NCBI GenBank assembly: GCA_035578155.1
Contig: JAPWDM010000001.1
Coordinates: forward strand, 75,210,972 to 75,274,971
DNA length: 64,000 nt
Origin: Brachynemurus nebulosus
Lineage: Eukaryota > Arthropoda > Insecta > Neuroptera > Myrmeleontidae
Reading direction: 5' to 3'
In this document: positions 58,250 through 64,000 of the stretch, in pieces
Numbering within the stretch: position 1 is the stretch's first letter
How the letters are laid out: each line of letters starts with the position of its first letter
The notes under the pieces: model-generated
Databases searched by the model: none
What the model was told of the DNA's origin: nothing
The model's input: the letters and a program-made list of their open reading frames with translations, nothing else
Program-made: the position numbers and the translations under genes

Positions 58250-58252
<3 letters not shown>

Positions 58253-58345
<93 letters not shown>

Positions 58346-58349
58346 TATA
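58253..58349. repeat. (TA)n microsatellite beside the palindromic element
   Basis: TA array with one G at 58327. It lies between the element and the resumed copia frame; the left side has only TATATATAA, so the array probably expanded from the target after insertion. Confidence 0.9.
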
Positions 58350-59500
58350 GCTAAAAACAATGAAAAAATGTGTGCCAGAAAACGAGGAACTATAAAAGCT
58401 GGTAACATCAATTTAAAGAATGTCCTGTTTGTACCTAACTTAAGATTTAATTTATTATCATTGACAAAAATGGAGAGTGCTGGTTTCATAGTAAAATTAT
58501 TTGACGTAAAGATCACTATCCAACACGGTTCAAAATTAGTTAAAACGGGATATAAAGAAAATAACTTATACAAAATTCGTTTTAATTGTGAAAAGGAAAT
58601 AAATGCAAATCCAGCTTATTGTATAAGAAATAATAAAGAATATTGGCATAGAAGACTTGGTCATATATCAGAATAAAAGTTAAATATTTTGATAAAAAGA
58701 AATTTAATACAAATTGAAAAAGGAAAAGAAGAAAACTTCAAAATATGTGAATCATACTTAAAAGGTCGTCAAACAAGACAAAAATTTTAGAATTATGCAT
58801 CAGTTACAACAGAAGCACTTCAGGTCATTCATTCTGATGTATGTGATCTTATCAATGTAGAAACTTATGATCACAAAAAGTACTTTGTGTCGTTTATTGA
58901 CGATTATTCAAACTTCACAGCAATTTATTTATTGAAAAGAAAATCTGAAGTTTTGAAATATTTTAAATTGTATGCTGAAATGGCAGAAGCGAAATTTAAT
59001 AAAACAATCCAGACGTTAAGATGCGATAATGGTACAGAATACAATAACGAAGAATTCAAAAATTTTTGTAACAAGAAAGGAATAAGAATAGAATTTACGA
59101 TAACTTATACACCAGAACAGAATGGCAAAGCAGGACGATTTAATAGAACATTGGCAGAAAAGGCTAGAACTATGCTTGTAGAAACTCAATTTGATAAAAA
59201 TTTGTGGGGTGAAGCGGTATATTGTGCAACTTACATCATTAATAGACTGCCTACAGTAAATAATAAAATACCAGCTGAGATTTGGTACAATAAAACCCCA
59301 AATTATAATAAAATGCAAACATTTGGAGCTGTAGCATATATGCACATTCTTAAAGTACATAGAGAAGGAAAATTTTCAGAAAAATCAAAGAAATGTTATA
59401 TGATTGGATATTGTGATAATGGTTATAAGCTTTGGGATCCAGAAAATAAGAAAATAATTAGATCAGGAGACGTTGTATTCAATGAAATGGTAAAAAGAAA
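58350..59500 (+). pseudogene. Copia integrase, with stops and a lost catalytic Glu
   Basis: Begins with a GAG-pre-integrase region (NNEKMCARKRGTIKAGNINL) and the zinc-binding YWHRRLGHIS; the later Cys pair is degraded (CESY). Stops occur at 58674 and 58786. The core has the first Asp in IHSDVCDL (58836) and the second in LRCDNGTEY (59025). The third residue, normally Glu in QNGVAER, is Gly (GGA at 59133, NGKAGRFNRT). Integration activity is therefore lost even apart from the stops. From 58887 the frame is open into RT. Confidence 0.85.
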
Positions 59501-60675
59501 TAATTACACACAAGACTTTGAATCAGAAGAAGAAATAGAACAAACTCAAGTAGAAAGACCAGAAAGTTCCGAAACTCAAGGAGAAAGACAAGAAATTTCC
59601 GAAACTGAAGAAGAAAAGCAAGAAAATCCCAGCATGCCTGAGAAAGATGAGGAAGCTGATAATGGTGATATGTCTAAACGCACAAGAAAATCACCTGAAT
59701 GGCTGAAAAACTATTCCACATTTCATGCTGCATTGTTAGCAGAAGATTTGGTCAGTGATGAACCAAAATCATTACAAGAAGCGCTTGAATCACCAGAAAA
59801 AGAAAAATGGATAGATGCAATGAAAAAGCAATTGGAAGCACATAAGAAACATGGAACATGGACATTGGTGAAAAGACCTAAAAATAAGGAAATAATTGAC
59901 AGCAGGTTGGTTTATCGTAGAAAAAGTGAAAATGTTTATAAAGCCTGTTTAGTAGCTAAAGGTTTTCAAACTACAAATTATGAAGAAACTTACGCGCCAA
60001 TAGGTAGAATGACAAGCTTCAGGTCACTACTTGTAATGGCAAATAAAGAAAACTATTTTATAGAATAAATGGATGTGAAAACTGCTTTCCTCCATGGAAA
60101 GTTACAGAAGGAGATTTATATGTACTTACCAGGAGAAAGCAATGCAGAATTTGTATGTAAACTTAACAAATCTATATATGGGCTTAGACAGAGTCCACGT
60201 TGTTGGAATGAAGCTTTTCATAGTTTTATGTGTGCAAAAGGTTTTAAATATTCAGATTATGACAATTGTCTTTACGTATATAAGGAAAAAATTTTATTTG
60301 TATTCATATATGTGGATGATATCCTCATAATATCAAATAGTAATGAAAAAATTAGTGAACTTCAATCTGAATTGAAGGAAAAGTTTGATATTGTACATCT
60401 TGGAGCAGTTAGCAAGTTTTTAGGTATTGAAATAGAAAGAGACTGTAAAAACCAAGTGTTAAAATTACATCAGAAAAACTATCTACAAAAGATGTTAAAC
60501 AAATTTAACATGGAAAATTGCAAAGGAGTATCAACACCGTGTGAAATTGGACTAAAGCTAGAAAAGGAAGAAAAAAATTTGTGTACTCTTCCATATCGTG
60601 AGTTAGTTGGTTGTCTAATATACTTGGTTACTTGCACCAGACCAGATTTATCATTCGCTGTTAACTACTTTAGTA
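59501..60675 (+). pseudogene. Copia reverse transcriptase with one nonsense codon
   Basis: An acidic linker (59510-59690) leads into RT. Motifs: SLQEALESPEKEKWIDAMKK, YAPIGRMTSFRSLL, then TAA at 60066 in place of the usual Gln before MDVKTAFLHGKLQKEIYM, GLRQSPRCWNEAF, the active site YVDD (60309-60320) and CTRPDLSFAVNYFS. It is interrupted by a 188-base MITE at 60676 and continues in RNase H at 60864. Confidence 0.9.
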
Positions 60676-60863
60676 TGGTCCATTTCAGTTAAATTTAACC
60701 ATGCTTCGTCACTTTGAATTTAAATAATTTCCGTTTTATTAGCTTTATCTCTTTTATTATTGCATTTATGTAAATTTTAAATTTGCAGTTTATTTTTAGA
60801 AAAGGATAGAAGAATTATTTAATTTTTTAACGAAAACTCATGACCAATTGTATCTGAAATGAG
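60676..60863 (-). mobile_element. 188-bp MITE-like insert at the RT/RNase H boundary
   Basis: Flanked by GTA on both sides (60673-60675, 60864-60866). Ends TGGTCCATTTCAG and, inverted, CTCATTTCAG. It is an inverted relative of 22888-23100. Its removal restores a continuous copia frame across NYFS and RYQSNASDQ. Confidence 0.75.
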
Positions 60864-61448
60864 GTATAGATATCAAAGCAATGCTTCTGATCAACATTAC
60901 ATATACCTCAAAAGAGTTCTGAGATATCTTAAACTAACAGAAGATTATGGTGTGATTTATAATGTTGAAAAATGTGAGAATATTGTGTTAGGTTATGCTG
61001 ATGCAGATTGGGCCGGAGATCATTTGGGCAGAAAATCTGTTTCCAGTTATTTTGTATTTTTCTATGGCAATATTATTTCTTGGTGCACGCAAAAACAAAA
61101 AACCGTATCACTATCAACTGCTGAAGCAGAATATATATCTCTTTCAAACATAGCTTGTGAAATTTTGTGGTTTAAAGGGCTGTTAAGTGATTTAAGTATC
61201 AAGTATAATAGTATAACTGTATTCGAAGACAATCAGTCATGTATTCATTTAGCAAAAAACCGAGAAAATAGTAAAAGAGTTAAGCATATACATACAAGAC
61301 ATCATTTTTAAAAAATCGAATTGAGAATAAAATAATTGAGTTAGAATATATTAAGTCTACTGAACAAATAGCTGATATTTTGACTAAAGCATTGTGTAAA
61401 GAATCTTTCAATATTTTTAGAAATTTATTATGCGTTAAAAAATGTTAA
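60864..61448 (+). pseudogene. Copia RNase H with a terminal frameshift
   Basis: RNase H removes the RNA strand during reverse transcription. Seen: GYADADWAGD, ISWCTQKQKTVSLSTAEAEY, FEDNQSCIHLAKN and KHIHTRHHF, where His replaces the usual Asp. A stop follows at 61309; the true C-terminus continues in a shifted frame (IENKIIELEYIKSTEQIADI, then LTKALCKESFN) to TAA at 61446-61448. Confidence 0.85.
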
Positions 61449-61500
61449 AAACGTCAGTCAGCTGTTATGTTAAAATTGTCAAAATTTTGAATTGAGTGTC

Positions 61501-61509
61501 GGGGAGGAG
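61501..61509 (+). promoter_or_regulatory. Polypurine tract of the copia element
   Basis: GGGGAGGAG directly before the 3' LTR start TGTTAAAG; site of plus-strand priming. Confidence 0.8.
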
Positions 61510-61552
61510 TGTTAAAGTAGGCGATACTAAATTCAATAGAATGTATTTTGTT

Positions 61553-61683
61553 TAGTTATATTAGCGAATTTCGAAAACTCGAAATTCAGCTATTACAATA
61601 GGTATCATGACGTGATCTAAGCCCGGGACCATAACAGAAATATGTTTCGAGGTCCCTAGAATACGAAAATGATATTCACTAAA

Positions 61684-61745
<62 letters not shown>

Positions 61746-63631
61746 GCGCGATAACTCTCGAACGAAACGTTTAATGCTTATGAAATTTTGTGTGCGTACT
61801 GAAGACTAGATTGGGTCGGCTAAGTTCGTTAGCCAAACACGTCGGATACCCAGAAGTAGGTTTTTCGGGCATTTGTTGTCAACAAAATGAGTTTTTTGCC
61901 AGAATTAAGCAATTTTTCAAAATTTGTTTTACATCAATCGAAAGTAAAAGGCAATATGCGTAAAAAATATTTGTTCTAAGTTAATTGCTTTTCGAGAAAA
62001 ACTAGGAAATATGTCATTCTCCATTTCACTCGCACTCACATTCTTTTTTTTTCTGTCTCATTTTTTGCGATCCTTTTTTCGAAAAAAAACGCTTTTTAAG
62101 TAACGTGTCATGATTTTTTTAATCCAATTTAACGATTCAGTTATATTCTATTTCTCTCAGTTGAGTAAATCTTTATAATCTATCTGTTCCATTTTTTATA
62201 GGAAAATTACCAAGAAAATTTGTTTTATGTGATACGGTCAGAATTTAGATTATGTTTACACCTTACTAAAATTAATAAGAGTTTGCTACAATCGCATAAA
62301 AATTACGTTAAATCATATTCAAACAATAATATTTTTACGTAATTTTTTATCCAAATGACAATACTGTTATAATTTTTATGTATAAACACAGCATTTTACT
62401 CGCAAATAAATTTGCACATTCATTTTTTTTTTCACAACAAAACAAATAATTTTAAATTCTGACAAATTCTATCATACATTTTTGAAAATATTAAATATTT
62501 TAAGGCGAAAATATATTAAAAAGCTGAAATTTGTTCAATAAAAACCATACATCTGCTCATTTTACCTCAAAAAGGTCGGACAATAGAATATTTTTCAATA
62601 ATTAACCCAAAAAAAAGCATATAAGAGGTAACTTTTATATTTTTTTTGAAAATTTGAAAATAAAATAACGTTTAATAGTAGTGTTACAAATGATTTTTTT
62701 GATTTTGTAGAAGCTGATGAATAGAAATCGTAATAAATACTCGCCTTGAAAAAATCAAACAAGTATTTAGAACAAAATACTATTATATTTCTTAAAGAAA
62801 ATATTAAAATTATGTACAAATGTCGTCCTGATAAACTGATATGTTTTGTCCATCTTGAGCGCTGGAACCGATTTTGAGGAGCTGGATTCCCTCCAGACAA
62901 AAGCTCATAGCGAATACACACATTTTTAAAATGTCCTCTTGAATTTCGTAACTCAATCATTACAAATAAAATCTAAATTAAAAAAAATCTATATGACCTG
63001 TTTTTTCTCAATTTTCTAGCATCAAGTCCAGGGGTAATGAACTAGGGGGTGATTGTGTTGACATTTTGATGTAAAATATAGTAATTTTAACCGTCTTCAA
63101 AATAACGTTTCGATTTTAACAATAAAAAAAAAATTTAAAAAAGTGTTTAAGTTCTGGCAAGATTGTCAAAAAGGGACTGAAATGTTTTTAGATGTTGATA
63201 TATACAAAAAATATTAATGTGTTAAGTACTTGCTAGACTTATAGGTTTTATGGGTGGTTTTACCGAATTTCCAGAATGAAATTTAGCTATTACAGCCACT
63301 CTCATGATGCGACTTGAGCCCGAGACTATGGCAGAAATTTGTTTTGAGGCCCCTACAAACAGAAAATAATATTCACTAAAATTTATGTATTATATTTGTA
63401 TTTAGTCCCACACCGTTGGACAAGTTCGTTATCCAGCTACGTCGGATGCCTGGAACATGGTTTTTTTGGTAATTTTTAGTGACAAAAATTAGTTTTTTGC
63501 CAAAATTGCCTCAAGTTAAAAAATTTTTGTGACATTTATTTACACCATTAGAAAGAAGAAGAAAAATCACAGAAAAACGGATTTTTATAAATGGAAATTC
63601 GCTATATTATGCAGGTGCTGCGACAGGGGTA
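61553..63631. mobile_element. TIR element in the copia 3' LTR (relative of 6857-8748)
   Basis: The left end TTAGCGAATTTCG and the right end, inverted TACCCCTGTCGCAGCACCTG, match the two ends of the element at 6857-8748 in reverse. Shared interior: GTTCGTTAGCCA, CGTCGGAT and GAACGAAACGTTTAA. It carries a second diverged copy of the same segment at 63230-63520 and a fragment of the 466-bp repeat near 62985-63060. Non-coding; no ~110-bp minisatellite is present here. Confidence 0.65.
61688..61743. repeat. (TA)n microsatellite
   Basis: TA array at the same relative place as the array at 8498-8621 in the related element. Confidence 0.9.
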
Positions 63632-63837
63632 TTATTATCTCTATGGTTGGTATGTAGTTATGTACGGAAAACAAAATGATTAAGTTTATATAAAGAAAAC
63701 AAGAAATTTATATGAAATTAGAAATTCCTTTTTGTGTTCTTTGTAGTAGTTAATATAATAATGAAGTGTAAAAACGTATATAAAAAGTGTTTATTTAATC
63801 CTACAGAATAATTATTAATAGTAATTTTATGAAAATT

Positions 63838-64000
63838 TAATTAGAATTGATCATTTAAACAATAAGGAAACAAACTAATTATCAATCTTTGCAAACAACA
63901 CGAGGATATATTTCATAGAGAAGAACAAAAATTAACTGTTAGCAACGTAATAAAACATAAAATAATTACAAAAGATGAAATTCCTGTACACACTGAATCA
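63838..64000 (+). pseudogene. Errantivirus 2 RT, resumed after the copia element (continues past the window)
   Basis: Directly after the AAATT duplication, IDHLNNKE and then EDIFHREEQKLTVSNVIKHK, followed by a short Ile/Lys-rich stretch and DEIPVHTES, correspond to the RT N-terminal region of errantiviruses, with a stop and a frame change between. It is the continuation of 46990-47657. Confidence 0.7.

Larger units (their letters stand above)
48916..58252. mobile_element. 9.3-kb palindromic element with two genes per arm
   Basis: Two inverted arms of 4,173 bases (48916-53088, 54080-58252) mirror each other in exact register (every matched pair sums to 107168), around a 991-base non-palindromic spacer. 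All four protein frames in the left arm are identical in the right arm, and the end sequences I compared match base for base. Outer ends AAGTAGTAGGTTTTGGCCGG lie in a TATATA target within copia. All genes point outward. No transposase, integrase or polymerase is recognisable. It resembles a foldback transposon, but a hairpin-ended replicon captured as an inverted dimer is an alternative. A relative lies at 12483-15437. Confidence 0.85.
54080..58252. repeat. Right arm of the palindromic element
   Basis: Mirror image of the left arm, genes on the plus strand: promoter, zinc-finger gene, 1.8 kb non-coding, second gene, terminal region ending AACCTACTACTT. Confidence 0.9.
47663..63832 (+). mobile_element. 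Ty1/copia retrotransposon (host of nested insertions)
   Basis: Bounded by LTRs, with an AAATT duplication on both sides. Domain order gag, protease, integrase, RT, RNase H is the copia order. Three later elements lie inside: the palindromic element (48916-58252), a MITE (60676-60863) and a TIR element in the 3' LTR (61553-63631). Without them the element would be about 4.6 kb, a normal copia size. Confidence 0.85.
61510..63832 (+). repeat. 3' LTR of the copia element, interrupted
   Basis: Pieces 61510-61552 and 63632-63832 match the 5' LTR; between them lies a 2.1-kb element. Confidence 0.8.

Noticed and set aside
48916..58252. Palindrome as an assembly artefact
   Set aside because: A non-palindromic 991-base spacer, an intact outer target in copia on both sides and a diverged relative elsewhere argue for a real element, although arm identity means only long reads can prove it.
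48916..58252. Densovirus or Maverick/Polinton identity of the palindromic element
   Set aside because: No capsid, NS1 helicase, protein-primed polymerase or retroviral-type integrase is visible; the size and gene set do not fit.

Overview
This window looks like insect (arthropod) nuclear DNA from a transposon-dense, AT-rich region. Evidence: errantivirus-type, Metaviridae and Ty1/copia retroelements, mariner and PIF/Harbinger DNA transposons, many terminal-inverted-repeat (TIR) and foldback elements, long (TA)n arrays, and arthropod-style core promoters (TATA box plus TCAGT initiator). The species cannot be named from sequence alone. No host gene is certain; three short candidate exons lie at 27-28.4 kb.

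Layout. 0-9 kb: a HARBI1-like transposase pseudogene (751-1776), a TA-flanked MITE (2980-3961), a TTA-flanked Harbinger-type MITE (4141-4589), a split 466-bp repeat with an LTR-like insert, and a TIR element with an internal ~110-bp minisatellite (6857-8748). 9.4-22.8 kb: one decayed errantivirus (LTRs 9382-9677 and 19530-22810). It is riddled with insertions: a CACCAAAATGA array plus arm fragment (12483-15437), a 2.2-kb TIR element inside env, and a 3-kb foldback element inside the 3' LTR. 23-31 kb: repeats, a TA-flanked MITE (25276-26078), candidate exons, and a minus-strand Metaviridae remnant (28737-30755). 31-43.4 kb: MITEs and foldbacks (32371-32836, 33026-33565, 37585-39163, 39431-39848, 41298-41922), a decayed mariner (42090-43027) and long TA arrays.

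44-64 kb is a nest of insertions. A second errantivirus (gag to RT, 44040-47657 and resuming at 63838-64000) is interrupted by a three-tRNA composite with a 13-bp target duplication (44476-45509), by a MITE (45813-46530), and by a Ty1/copia element (47663-63832, AAATT target duplication, Met-tRNA-type primer site). The copia element is in turn split within its protease by the highlight of the window: a 9.3-kb palindromic element (48916-58252).

The palindromic element has two 4,173-bp arms in exact register around a 991-bp tandem-repeat spacer. Each arm carries the same two outward-facing genes: a 382-aa C2H2 zinc-finger protein with a good TATA/Inr promoter, and a smaller gene weakly resembling RNase-H-fold (DEDDh-like) proteins, which carries the same single frameshift in both arms. 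No transposase is recognisable. A diverged one-armed relative at 12483-15437 shows that this is a family of elements and not a one-off rearrangement. The rest of the window is mainly a record of successive insertions; nearly all other coding sequences are broken.
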